In this document: one piece after another, positions 26,675 through 35,800 of the stretch | How the letters are laid out: every line of letters starts with the position of its first letter | Numbering within the stretch: position 1 is the first letter of the stretch | Assembly (NCBI RefSeq): GCF_022811725.1 | Contig: NZ_CP094527.1 | Coordinates: 6,324,001-6,388,000 of the forward strand | Direction of reading: 5' to 3' | Origin: Mucilaginibacter sp. SMC90 | GTDB taxonomy: Bacteria; Bacteroidota; Bacteroidia; Sphingobacteriales; Sphingobacteriaceae | Length of the DNA stretch: 64,000 nt | The notes under the pieces: model-generated | Seen by the model: only the letters and a program-made list of their open reading frames with translations | Databases searched by the model: none | Told to the model about the DNA's origin: nothing | Position numbers and translations under genes: made by a program

Positions 26675-27803
26675 GATCGTATTGGTATAGGTAATTATTG
26701 AGTTCAAGTAACAGCGGGAAAAGCCTCGGTTCATAATCAAAAGGATAATTTTCCTCGTGCTGCGGGGTATCGAACCACTGGAGCGATACAGGTTCGACCT
26801 GCTCCCCGCTTTCCTGTAAATCAGTGTTGACCATCTCAAAAAAAGTATCGTTCAGGCTGTCAGAACCGCCCCAGTAAAAGGACAGGTACTGGTCAACCTC
26901 AATCGTCCCAAACTCGTTGTAGGTGTAATAATCTGTAGGGATACCATCGTAAACCGAACGTTTCGGATAGTCCGATATGAGTTTCTCAAATTCCAGGGCA
27001 AGTTCAAGCGGGCGGCTTTCACAGCATGAGCTTTTCCGGTAAGCGTTCAGTGAACGTTTAAAATCCGCCTTGCGGAATGGCTTCCTCAAAGCAGGCAGGA
27101 AGCTATCGCCAAAGGTTTTCATTTCTTCGAGTTCGTCCAGTTGCTCCTGTTTATAATCATCGTCACCTCCCTCTTCTTCGTTGATCCAGTTCAATGGTGT
27201 AATAAGTGGAATTGATGTAGTCGTTTTCCCGGTAGTAGTTGACCTTTGTAATTTGGTAGAGATAGGCACAAATGAGGCACACCAATTTGTATAATGCTTT
27301 CAGTTCCTTTTTCTCCCCTATCCTTGCCAACGGCCTGACCGGGATGTAATAGAGGCAATATCCTGTATCATAGCGTTTGGCTGTGGCCAGTGTGGCCATG
27401 CGGGTTTCATCCTGCATGATGTAGCATCCAATGCCTTTAGCTGCCTGCAGTTTTTCGGTAAGGGCAGCATGCGCTTCGCTGATATTTTGGGGAAAGGGCT
27501 GGCCGGATACGTCCGGCACTGTCAGCCCGTACAGTCCGCATAGGTTTTCGACCGACCTGAAAAATTCCGTTTCTGCCTTAGCCCTGTTCTGGAGGTTGTA
27601 CCCTGTAAACGGCAGGAAGCGGTGTTTCAGAAAACCATCCCTGACATCCCCAGTGGGGCGCTTCGGAGAGGTTTTCCCTGCACCGATGCCGCATCGGGTG
27701 TTTCGTCGATTTTTCTGATAAAATTTCCGAATGACTGATAGACTTTCCATTGGCTGCTGTTCCTGTTGATGTTGATCCTTCGTTTGACCTGTCTCTTTTC
27801 CAT
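26652..27803 (-). pseudogene. PRTRC system protein F, interrupted by two compensating frameshifts
   Basis: ATG at 27803 lies three bases after the PRTRC C stop and reads MEKRQVKRRININRN, then RKIDETPDAASVQGKPLRSA. Near 27648-27651 (a run of four C) the family sequence moves to another frame, DVRDGFLKHRFLPFTGYNLQ to YYRENDYINSTYYTIELDQ, and near 27180 it returns to the first frame, EEEGGDDDYKQEQLDELEEM and on to the stop at 26652. Joined it gives about 384 residues, the expected size of PRTRC F. One base is missing at the first point and one extra at the second. It is either a real double mutation or two sequencing errors. Confidence 0.8.
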
Positions 27804-27805
27804 AC

Positions 27806-28024
27806 CTATCCTTTCGTCCCCATCGTACTTTCAAAGCGGTACTGAATGGTATCTTTTTTGATTTCAGGGCCGGCCAGCCTGGCGTTGGTCAGCACGGGAT
27901 ATGTCGGGGCGTAAAAGTTCATGACCGCCTCGGGGCTGAAATCGGGGTTAGGGTCTGTCAATGTGATTTCCTGACCATTATCCTTATGGATAAAAACCCT
28001 TGATAGTATATTGGTGCTTAACAT
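27806..28024 (-). CDS. PRTRC system protein C
   Basis: A 72-residue protein, full length for the family, with the conserved FIHKDNGQEITLTDPNPDFS, then FYAPTYPVLTNARLAGPEI and YRFESTMGTKG at the C-terminus. It lies 11 bases behind PRTRC E and directly before PRTRC F. The fold resembles the small ubiquitin-like partners seen with ThiF/E1 enzymes, which would make it a candidate substrate of the ThiF protein, but that is inference. Confidence 0.88.
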   Translation of the reverse strand: MLSTNILSRVFIHKDNGQEITLTDPNPDFSPEAVMNFYAPTYPVLTNARLAGPEIKKDTIQYRFESTMGTKG

Positions 28025-28035
28025 GGGTAATACTG

Positions 28036-28608
28036 TTAGATGTCAAATAATAAGTTGGCTTTCTGTTCCTTTTTGCGTTCAAGTTCCGCTTTGCGTTTAT
28101 TGATCTCGGCCTCCTTGTCGGGGTAATCCGCAACGGTCGGCAGGATGGCCAGTGCCTCGTCGTACTTGCAAAGGGCATCAAGTTCTACGACCTTGCGCAC
28201 AGCTTCCGTATAGGCCTTGCGCCTGGCATCGGCATTAACGGCATCTGCAAGTTCAAAACCCTCTTTGCCACCTTCCGGCTTGATTTTGTTTTTGGTTTTA
28301 CTATCCTGTACCATTTTCGATTGCTCTTTCGCTTTGGATACACTTTTCATGTAGTCTTCCATGTTGTGGAGCAGGCCTGCTGTTTCCCGGACAGGCCGGG
28401 CAATGGTGTCGAAATAGCCTTCATCAAAATCGTCGGCCTTTCCGCTGCTGACAAACGGTTTGATGTGTTTAGCTGCAGTATCTCCGCAGGCATCCAGTTT
28501 AAAAAGTGTAGACACTGTAAAATTGCCTTTGTCGTCTGTTTGAATGGTGATACTCCAAAGGCCGGGGCAATCCAACCCGGCTATGTTGTTAAAAAAATTC
28601 GTTTTCAT
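28036..28608 (-). CDS. PRTRC system protein E
   Basis: A 190-residue protein with the family start MKTNFFNNIAGLDCPGLWSI and a C-terminal helical, charged half (INKRKAELERKKEQKANLLF). First gene of the PRTRC run E-C-F-B-ThiF. A terminator separates it from the upstream DUF932 gene, so it probably has its own promoter close to 28609-28626 or relies on partial readthrough. Confidence 0.88.
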   Translation of the reverse strand: MKTNFFNNIAGLDCPGLWSITIQTDDKGNFTVSTLFKLDACGDTAAKHIKPFVSSGKADDFDEGYFDTIARPVRETAGLLHNMEDYMKSVSKAKEQSKMVQDSKTKNKIKPEGGKEGFELADAVNADARRKAYTEAVRKVVELDALCKYDEALAILPTVADYPDKEAEINKRKAELERKKEQKANLLFDI

Positions 28609-28626
28609 AATGCTTCTTTGCTTGAT

Positions 28627-28651
28627 AAAAAGGGGGATTGCTCCCCCTTTG
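28627..28651 (-). terminator. Intrinsic terminator behind the DUF932 gene
   Basis: On the minus strand AAAGGGGGA, a four-base loop and TCCCCCTTT form a nine-pair stem followed by a T run (TTTTTATC). It begins four bases after the DUF932 stop codon and lies before PRTRC E. Confidence 0.85.
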
Positions 28652-28654
28652 GGT

Positions 28655-29695
28655 TTAGTTAAACATTAACAGGTTGTCCGTAGGATTAAATGCAAAGCCA
28701 ACGCACAGGTCGAATGCAGCCTGCCCCCTGAGTTTGGCAGTGCCTTCGGTGATGGACTTAAATTTCGCTTCACTGTCCCGGTAATTGCGGACGTTCTGAA
28801 AGTACCCGGTTACGGCATTGTATGCGCCGAAAAGCGTACCTGCTGTTGTGGTTAGCTGCTGCGTTTCGCTGCTCATAGCATACTCAAAAACTTTCTCCAC
28901 CATATTATTGTAGACTGATGATAGTTCATCTGTCTTCCCTGCCAACAGGTTGTTAAGTGTTTCCTTGTTCGGAACCATCGCTACCTGAATCAGCTTTTTC
29001 AGGTTTTTGTCGCTAATACGGACTTTCGACCAACTGTTAAAAACCCCCTCCATCCCGTCGGCCATCTGATTGGAAATACCCATGAGTTTGTGGGCGACTT
29101 TAAGCCGTTCATTTGCCGAGGCAGTATGGCGTATCTTGATTGCCCCGGTGTGGTTGCTCATGGCAGCGTTGAGGGTGTTATTGCATACGATCCTGATCGG
29201 TGTAAAAGCTGCGGTGATCGAGCCGAAGCCATCATGGGATGTGGTCAGGAATAAATATTTCTCGATAAAATCGTCATTCCCAACACGGATATAGCCGGGG
29301 AGTTTAGCCGTGATAAAAATACGTTCGCCATTCCCCAAAGCGCCTGCTGTCTCGTACAGGATGCCATCTCCCCCGCCAACGATCTCGTCAAAGAACCGGA
29401 ATGCATCGACATTCTGTACGATCTCGTATTCCTTTCCGACCACGCCCAAAACCTGCCGGGTATCTGTGCGAATGGTGGCCAACTGGTTAGGTACACGCGG
29501 TTCGTCCATGGTGACTGCATTGGGGTCATAGGCATACATCGGCCATTTTTCGACGGTGTAATCAAGTCCGGCGTACCGTATGGCTTCCGCACTGGTGGGA
29601 TATTGGTCAACGATTTTGCCTAAGCCGTGCCAGGCACGTTCCTTAACACTGAAAAAACTGTATGAATTGTTATTGAAATTGATATTGTGTGACAT
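28655..29695 (-). CDS. DUF932 (TIGR03299) phage/plasmid-related protein
   Basis: 346 residues with the family start pattern SVKERAWHGLGKIVDQYPTS and TVEKWPMYAYD, VLGVVGKEYEIVQN, FFDEIVGGG, and IRIVCNNTLNAA. Proteins of this family are carried by plasmids, prophages and integrative elements, and their biochemical function is not established. Here it lies between an SSB gene and the PRTRC genes, as in other PRTRC elements. Confidence 0.9.
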   Translation of the reverse strand: MSHNINFNNNSYSFFSVKERAWHGLGKIVDQYPTSAEAIRYAGLDYTVEKWPMYAYDPNAVTMDEPRVPNQLATIRTDTRQVLGVVGKEYEIVQNVDAFRFFDEIVGGGDGILYETAGALGNGERIFITAKLPGYIRVGNDDFIEKYLFLTTSHDGFGSITAAFTPIRIVCNNTLNAAMSNHTGAIKIRHTASANERLKVAHKLMGISNQMADGMEGVFNSWSKVRISDKNLKKLIQVAMVPNKETLNNLLAGKTDELSSVYNNMVEKVFEYAMSSETQQLTTTAGTLFGAYNAVTGYFQNVRNYRDSEAKFKSITEGTAKLRGQAAFDLCVGFAFNPTDNLLMFN

Positions 29696-29733
29696 GTTGT
29701 TTGAATTGAAAGGTTAAAGAATCTGGTTGTTGA

Positions 29734-30168
29734 TTAAAAGGGCAGGTCATCATCATCTGCGGAAGTGCCTGCGGAACGGATGCCGTCTTGTTCGGCGGTT
29801 GCGTCCCGGGTAGGAGAAACGGCTTTCTCCGGCCTTTCGGGCGGTTCGGCGCGAGCGCCCGCCCCGCATAGCCTGATGTCTCTGACCGTGCAGGTGAGGT
29901 AAGGTTTCGGTTTGTTTTCGCTGTCAAGCCATGCCCTGGCCTCCACCCTGCCGAAGATTTCGACAACCAGACCTTTGGTGAGATAAGGGGCGAGGCCGTG
30001 GTTAACCCAGTAAGAACATTCCACGAAAGTGGTAACCGTCTTTTTTGCGCCATCCCTGTCCTTGAAACGGTCATTGATGGCAAGGGTGAAACCGGTGACT
30101 GTCTTCGCCCCTCCGATTTCCCTGACCGCCGCATCGGCGGTAATACATCCTGTAAATAGCATACGCAT
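29734..30168 (-). CDS. ssb: Single-stranded DNA-binding protein
   Basis: 144 residues. An OB fold covers about 1-105 (MLFTGCITADAAVREIGG, FTLAINDRF, FVECSYWVNHGLAPYLTKG, VEIFGRVEARAW). A disordered linker follows, ending in the acidic tip DDDLPF that recruits repair and replication proteins. It is an element-borne SSB paralogue, typical next to DUF932/PRTRC genes; it starts the minus-strand transcript of this region. Confidence 0.92.
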   Translation of the reverse strand: MRMLFTGCITADAAVREIGGAKTVTGFTLAINDRFKDRDGAKKTVTTFVECSYWVNHGLAPYLTKGLVVEIFGRVEARAWLDSENKPKPYLTCTVRDIRLCGAGARAEPPERPEKAVSPTRDATAEQDGIRSAGTSADDDDLPF

Positions 30169-30532
30169 TTGTTTTAGTGAATACCCTGATTTGAAAGTCC
30201 ATTCGGCGGAACCTCATTTGGCCTTTGATAGAGGCAATAAACTTGTGCGTGGGGCGGGCGGGCCAAGGCTGCCGCAAAAAATACTACCCGGAGCGCAGCG
30301 GAGGTGTGGAGATTTTTTTAGCGGCACTTGCATGGCCTTGACCGCCGGGGAGGTGTAAATTTGCCTCATCAAAGGCTAAATGAAGCTCATGAAACAAAAA
30401 TGCGATTGAAGAAAGGATGTGGGAAGGAATTAATGCCTAAAGGCATTTGACCATATTTTCAATCAAAACTAAAGAAGGTTTAAATCATGACTGCCTGCCG
30501 GTTTTGGTACCGGCCGCACACCTGAAGGGCCT
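30169..30532. other. Noncoding region upstream of the ssb gene
   Basis: No gene is visible. It holds the ssb promoter region on the minus strand. On the plus strand TAAATTTG at 30356-30363 fits a -7 box and could drive a transcript through the structured repeat that follows at 30533. Confidence 0.35.
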
Positions 30533-30740
30533 GGTCAGGATTTAAACATTCAGCCCCAATACACGTGAACAAGGCCAAACAGGGGTAAAGGCGAATGACC
30601 TGCCGCAGCCAGAAACCCGACTCCGGCAGGTTTTTCGCGCGGGAAGCTGCCGGTGGCTTAGCGAGCAGCGGGAATCGGAACGGTGAAGGGCGGAGCGGGT
30701 GGAGGCGCGGAACTGCGTAGCAGCTGATTTAGTGAAGAAA
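30533..30740. repeat. Noncoding repeat, copy 1
   Basis: Diverged direct copy of 35607-35800. Shared blocks are GGTnAGGATTTAAnCAT at the start, AGGCGAATGnCCTGCC, TTTCGCGCGGG, CGGGAATCGGAA followed by GGTGAA, and GGAA...GAAGAA at the end. A stem CCTGCCG (30600-30606) with CGGCAGG further down is kept in both copies with different loops. It is GC-rich and noncoding, so a structured RNA or an element-specific DNA site is possible. Confidence 0.7.
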
Positions 30741-30796
30741 CCGGTACGGCGAAGCGGCCGGCAGCAGAAGCCCCGTTAGGGATAGCAATGGAAATC

Positions 30797-30839
30797 CTTT
30801 TTGCGAAATAACAGCAAGGTAAGCCGTTTGCAAAAAGAT
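30797..30839. repeat. Inverted repeat
   Basis: CTTTTTGC and GCAAAAAG enclose about 26 bases near 30797-30839, next to repeat copy 1. It could be part of a transfer origin or a regulatory hairpin; no nick-site signature was recognised. The remaining bases to 30982 hold no gene. Confidence 0.4.
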
Positions 30840-30982
30840 TGGAATGGATGAGCCCGGGCCGCAGGCAACGGCGTAAAACTTCTGCCAGCCATCGTGCCGG
30901 GCGTGGCCATATTTCCCAGACGCCATTAGCGCGTACTTCCAGGAAATTTTAAATATTCAAGCTAAACATTTATTTTTAGACT

Positions 30983-31558
30983 ATGATGGACGCACCGGAA
31001 TTTATGACGCCCGAAGACGGCTACGAGCAATTGAGCCTGGGCGCCCCATTTGGAGACGACAGGGAAGAATTGGATATCTTTTGCCGGAGAATGGGAGATG
31101 CAGCAGCGTATACGATTTACGTTGATCGGATAGAAATGGGTGAGCTGATGTACGATGGTCACTGGTATCCCTTAAACGGCAGTTTGCTTACAGCCAAAGA
31201 GGTCAGCATAATCACTGCGATCATTGAACAAAGCGAAATTAAGCCGCCGGAACCGGAACCCATGAGCGATGAAGAAAAACGATTGCGGGAGTGGATGACA
31301 GCCAACGACATCCATCCCGGCAATCCGGATATGCAGGCTGTGATTATCAATTCATTCTATGCCGCTGAAAATGAGGAACACAGCGATGGGGACTTTTTAT
31401 CATTGGATGAGATCGATTTTGATAAATTTGATCTGGAGCAGCCATTTGACCATAAGGAAGATGAGGAAAATGAAGCAAAAAACTGGAGGACAAGGATTAA
31501 ATACGCACTGAACAATCTCGATAATTTCATGAAGTACATTAATACAGACTGGCATTAG
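30983..31558 (+). CDS. Acidic hypothetical protein of the mobile segment
   Basis: 191 residues, soluble, strongly acidic especially in 75-175 (PPEPEPMSDEEKR, DFLSLDEIDFDKFDLEQPFD). No recognised domain. It probably starts at the second Met (MDAPEFMTPEDG). It follows the noncoding repeat and faces away from the ssb operon. A DNA-mimic or anti-defence role would fit the acidity but is only a guess. Confidence 0.6.
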   Translation: MMDAPEFMTPEDGYEQLSLGAPFGDDREELDIFCRRMGDAAAYTIYVDRIEMGELMYDGHWYPLNGSLLTAKEVSIITAIIEQSEIKPPEPEPMSDEEKRLREWMTANDIHPGNPDMQAVIINSFYAAENEEHSDGDFLSLDEIDFDKFDLEQPFDHKEDEENEAKNWRTRIKYALNNLDNFMKYINTDWH

Positions 31559-31703
31559 GCAGCCGCCTTATGGAAACACAGCACCATCCGAGGCAGTTTT
31601 TGTGGCTTTCGATCTACTAAAATAAGCAAAATTAAGCAACCTCATCTCGTCCGGAAACCTCATATTTATCCTCCCTCTGATAAAATCGCTATCTTAGCAG
31701 TAA

Positions 31704-32192
31704 ATGAGCGACATAGAACGATTTAACCTCTATTGGCTTTGCCATGCCATGACAGCGCCGGTAGCGGCGATTGAGCAATATTATTACGATTCCCTTACCA
31801 AGAAATTCTTTGTTGAAAAATCGGGCATCCTGTTCGATATGTTGGATCTGCAATTAATACCGGCAGAGGCTGAAGACCTCATCAAAAGATTGAGGGATAT
31901 TGACACCGAAGCTTCAAGAATCGTTGAAATACCAAGGCTGAACCTACAGGAGAAGGTTTCCGTGCAATTACTGTTTCTGTCGAAATTCCAGGGTATTATC
32001 CATGAAGAAAAACTAAGGCTCGAAGCTGAGCAGCAAAAAGACAGCTACGGCTTTGCGCTGGACAAACTGGAAGCGATGGACCCGGCCCTCTCGCCCATGT
32101 TGGAATATTGGGAAAACTTTAAATTAAAAACCGTTCAATTCTACCTGGAGAAATTTACAGGCATCATCGGCATAACCTCAAAGATGTTTTGA
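31704..32192 (+). CDS. Hypothetical protein, 162 aa
   Basis: Soluble, helix-rich protein starting MSDIERFNLYWLCHAMTAPV, then YYYDSLTKKFFVEKSG and LNLQEKVSVQLLFLSKFQGI. The layout of a short aromatic strand followed by a helical region recalls UPF0158 proteins, but I cannot confirm this. It is in the cargo block between the two noncoding repeats, convergent with the KAP NTPase gene. Confidence 0.6.
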   Translation: MSDIERFNLYWLCHAMTAPVAAIEQYYYDSLTKKFFVEKSGILFDMLDLQLIPAEAEDLIKRLRDIDTEASRIVEIPRLNLQEKVSVQLLFLSKFQGIIHEEKLRLEAEQQKDSYGFALDKLEAMDPALSPMLEYWENFKLKTVQFYLEKFTGIIGITSKMF

Positions 32193-32267
32193 TCCAGGAC
32201 AAGAGCATTATCGACCTAAAAGTTTCAATAACTAGGGCCCAACTAAAGACAAGGACGATAAATACAT

Positions 32268-34420
32268 TCAGAACTTCCCTATAGAAGAATGATGGTATTC
32301 ATAATAATACATAAATACATTAGCCAGCTGACTGTCCGTTAGCGGATCATTATCACCCAACTGGTCGATCTTTACATCTTCAACCCGGTAATCAGTTCCT
32401 GCGAGGATGTTATAAATGATAGCGGGATTGAATAATTTATCAATGGCCTCATACCGGGTTTGGCCGAACCCCGCTTTGTACAATTTACTTGTACCATCGT
32501 TGCTCCAGCTTTGAACAGTTGGCGTGAACACTTTAATCAATTGAACAGCTTTGAGCGGGTCATTTTCCAATTGAACCTTCAGCTGTTCTTCAAGTCCAGC
32601 TCGGTCCGCCTCGCTCCACCAAATAATTAGCCGCCATAAATTGCTATCGGAAAAATCAGTTACTAAAATCTTCCCGAAATAAGCGGCTTTAAAACGTTGC
32701 AGAAAATAAGCATGAATTTCAGCCTCGTTTGCAGCGTCAAAATATTTTTTTGTTTCCTTTTCATTCTTGTAGAACAACCAATAACAGATTTCCATGGCGA
32801 ACTCCATGTCATCAGTTAAACTGAAAACATTCAGCGCATGAGCTACCCTCCTTTCGGCAGATAAATTCAAAATCAGCCGGGCAATTATCTTTGCCCCTTC
32901 CGCCCTGGTCGTATAAGCGCTGAATTCACCTTCTTCAATTGGCAATTCAGGGCCCATATGGGTCAGCAACTCTGAAAGCTTTTCAGATTGTATCTCAGGC
33001 AAAGAATCTTCCCAAAGCCGCATTTTGAATATCACATCCTTAACGGCAGTATCTTGGAACAATAATTTCATTTTTTTCGCAGCCTGGGTCAAGTCCATTA
33101 CTTCCAGTTCCTTCAGGAATTGATCAAAGAATACATCAGAAAGGTCACCTTCAAGGACTGCATAGGTAAAATACCTTTCAAAATATTTTCCTGAACAAAT
33201 CCTTTTCTCTTTATACCATTCGCGCCAGCTATCCTCAGCATACCCGACATTACGACAGACATACTCATATTGAGGAAAAAGAGCCATCCAAATTTCCTGA
33301 ACCCGCTTTCTTGTTTTTTATCAAAACCCGCAAGAAACTGTCCCGTTTCAGTAGTAATCGTCCCTTTATCCGGGCTGCCGGCAAACATTGATTTCCTATC
33401 CCGCATATTATCCGTGATGAACAAAGCTGAATTCATCCGCATAAATTCGTAAGCCCCGGGAAATAAAACCTTTAAGCCTTCTACAAGCATGACATCGGTG
33501 GTACATACTTCACCGACGAGCAGGGGCAAGGAGAAAAACAGCGCGTTGGCATAGCGGATAGCGAGGCGCGGATTATCAATAACAGGTAAGAAATTCTCAT
33601 CAAACACATTGCGGTACCGATTTACTTCATCCATTGTCAGCGTCAGCTCCATATCCTGAAACACGTTGTCAAGCATTTCATTCGTATAGTCACGTAAAGC
33701 AGGCTTGATAGCCTTAGGAATTTTGAGGGGAACCTGTATAATCTTCTCCAGGAACTGGTAACCATTGTTCGTTTTTCCATCCCCATAGAGCGGAGCCAAT
33801 GCGCCCGCCACCATCTCGTCATCAAATGCCAGTATATAAGCCGTATTGCAAAAGTCGCCTACCAGCTTGACCAGTTTAAAAATACATTGCACCTCTCTGA
33901 CGTCGAGCCGGTCGATATCATCCACGCATACCACTATTTTCTTTCCTGAAGCCCTGATAACCCCATCCACCCGGCCCTTCAATTCTTCCGTCGACACCTG
34001 ATTAAGTTTATCTCCCATTTCCTTAACGCCATCAAGGCTGATTCCCGCTAACTTTGTCACGTTACCGATTACGCTGCCATAATCGCTGAGCACCTTACCA
34101 ATATTTTCCTTTTTTGTCTTTATCGAAAGTTTAAGCTCATAAGCGATAGTGTCGAAGAAAGCCTTGATCAGCTTTTCCTGATCGCTGAAAAACCAGGGAT
34201 TGAAATTGATGACAATACAATTTTCAGGTAGTTCCCGTTTGATGAAGTTCATCACAGTGGTCTTTCCTTCTCCCCATTTGCCGTACAAGCCAATCACGAG
34301 CGACCTTTCCGAGGAATTCATATCGATTAGCCGGGCAATTCTCTTAGAGAACTCATATCGTTGAAATCGATCGTGTTCCTTAAGGCTTTTGGGTTGATCA
34401 GTATTGATGGTGTTATTCAT
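32268..34420 (-). pseudogene. KAP-family P-loop NTPase, one frameshift
   Basis: From ATG at 34420 (MNNTINTDQPKSLKEHDRFQ) the protein shows Walker A GLYGKWGEGKTT (about residue 45), Walker B KKIVVCVDDIDRLD and the KAP segment INFNPWFFSDQEKLI. At a run of five A on the plus strand (33276-33280) the frame is lost; the continuation PQYEYVCRNVGYAEDSWREW runs in the next frame to a stop at 32268. Adding one base restores a protein of about 718 residues. KAP NTPases include PifA (phage exclusion by plasmid F) and QatA of the Qat defence system, so a phage-defence role is plausible. Unless the indel is a sequencing error, the gene is split into two parts. Confidence 0.8.
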
Positions 34421-34630
34421 AATAAAAAGTCGTGCAGGCTCAGGGTTTGCTGAAGTAAATATATTTATTCCGGCAATTAATTCAAGTCCATGGTTTTTTG
34501 AAAACAAGTCTTACAGATAAGTTACCGCACGGAAAAACAAGTGATTACTTTTCCCATATCGAAGAATTATTCAAATGAAAATTTCCGGGATATGTAAAAA
34601 GCACAAAAGCCTGCAGGCGATGTCTTGATA

Positions 34631-34662
34631 TAAAAAAATTAGCCTTTGCGGTTGCAAAGGCT
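34631..34662 (-). terminator. Intrinsic terminator behind the higBA pair
   Basis: On the minus strand AGCCTTTGC, loop AACC, GCAAAGGCT form a perfect nine-pair stem followed by a T run (TTTTTTTA). It lies 50 bases after the antitoxin gene and before the KAP gene start. Confidence 0.88.
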
Positions 34663-34712
34663 ACAGAATAGTAACGGATAATTGAATGCCGTCTTGTAAA
34701 AAGGCTATTTCG

Positions 34713-35024
34713 TTAGACCGTATCACTTAAAACGTCCGGCTGCATCGCTGCTCTTGCTACTGCAAGATCATATTCCATTTGCATACCGAGCCAATATTGA
34801 GCGCTCATCCCAAAATACCCTTCCAGTCGTAAGGCTAGTTTCGCGGAAATATTTCGTTTCCCAACGAATATTTCGCTTAGGTGCTGAGGCAATATTTCCA
34901 AAGCAACTGCAGCTTCCTTTTTTACAAGTCCCCTTTCATTAATTTCCTCCAGCAAAAATTCTCCCGGATGAAATGCAGCAATTTCAATTTCAGTACCTGT
35001 ATGATCTAATACTTGATTAATCAT
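34713..35024 (-). CDS. higA: HigA-type antitoxin (XRE family, VapI-like)
   Basis: 103 residues: HPGEFLLEEINERGLVKKEA, VALEILPQHLSEIFVGKRNI and SAKLALRLEGYFGMSAQYWL are the complete HTH pattern of the HigA/VapI antitoxins. It neutralises the toxin encoded 32 bases upstream and represses its own operon in the family. No truncation is seen. Confidence 0.93.
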   Translation of the reverse strand: MINQVLDHTGTEIEIAAFHPGEFLLEEINERGLVKKEAAVALEILPQHLSEIFVGKRNISAKLALRLEGYFGMSAQYWLGMQMEYDLAVARAAMQPDVLSDTV

Positions 35025-35056
35025 ATGGATAGTAAAAGCGCTCCTGGCGCATTAGT

Positions 35057-35365
35057 TTATGAGTAGTGGTCTGATATTTCATCGATCTCTATGATTTCCA
35101 CTCCTCCCAGTTTGTCAATACCGAATATAAGGCGAAAAGCTCCGCTTAGGCGGACACTGTATTTTCCCTTATACCGTTTTTCTTTTAATTTTTCAAAGTG
35201 CAAAGGTTTTATCAGGCGTAAGTCCTGCGTATTTTTGGCGCTTTTCATTTGAAAAATGCGCTTTTGAAACGACAAAATAACTTCAGGTGAATAAGCCTGC
35301 TTTCCTGTTAACTCTTTCCTTTTCGCTAATTCTTCTAAATTCTGATTTGTAAACTTAATGATCAT
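35057..35365 (-). CDS. higB: HigB/RelE-type toxin (type II toxin-antitoxin)
   Basis: 102 residues. The family end of ParE/RelE-like HigB toxins is visible: LRLIKPLHFEKLKEKRYKG, YSVRLSGAFRLIFGIDK and VEIIEIDEISDHY. In the family it is a ribosome-dependent mRNA interferase. The toxin-first gene order is standard for higBA. This pair is intact, unlike the older type at 11.9 kb, which is a different toxin family. Confidence 0.9.
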   Translation of the reverse strand: MIIKFTNQNLEELAKRKELTGKQAYSPEVILSFQKRIFQMKSAKNTQDLRLIKPLHFEKLKEKRYKGKYSVRLSGAFRLIFGIDKLGGVEIIEIDEISDHYS

Positions 35366-35606
35366 AAAAATTTACTTTAGGCCGTATTCCTGGAACACGA
35401 CTGGTTAGTTCCAAGCACCTGTCCTATGGGACTTTAGCGCCTGTTTTGGTAGGTACAGTTTCTGATTGCTTCATAATACTCATGGTTAAATAAGGGAATT
35501 CTGTTTTGGTACAACAAACATAAAAACTTTTTTGATAATTACCAAAATTTGGTAATTATTTATATTTGCTTCTTTAAGTGCAGACTTACCAGCACCCCTG
35601 GGCGTT
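35366..35606. other. Upstream region of higBA
   Basis: No gene is visible. It should contain the autoregulated higBA promoter on the minus strand. Long open frames seen on the minus strand between 35486 and 35957 lie over the noncoding repeat and are not gene-like. Confidence 0.35.
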
Positions 35607-35800
35607 GGTGAGGATTTAAGCATATACCTCCGGAAAACACCGAAACTATAGGCGAATGGCCTGCCTACCCTAAGCACCAAACCAGGCAGGCGTTTCGCGC
35701 GGGTAGCTGTCAGCGGCTGAACAAGTACCGGGAATCGGAATGGTGAAAGGTGTGAAGAGTACTGGAACCGTAGAGCGGTGTCGGGCCGACTTGAAGAACT
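35607..35800. repeat. Noncoding repeat, copy 2
   Basis: Same orientation as copy 1 at 30533-30740. Shares GGTGAGGATTTAAGCAT, AGGCGAATGGCCTGCC, TTTCGCGCGGG, CGGGAATCGGAATGGTGAA and the GAAGAA end. CCTGCC/GGCAGG stem kept. It looks more diverged at its 3' side. Together the two copies enclose the cargo genes 30983-35365. Confidence 0.7.

Noticed and set aside
33276..33280. Programmed frameshift in the KAP gene
   Set aside because: A short A/T run without a slippery heptamer or downstream structure does not support programmed shifting; indel or error is simpler.
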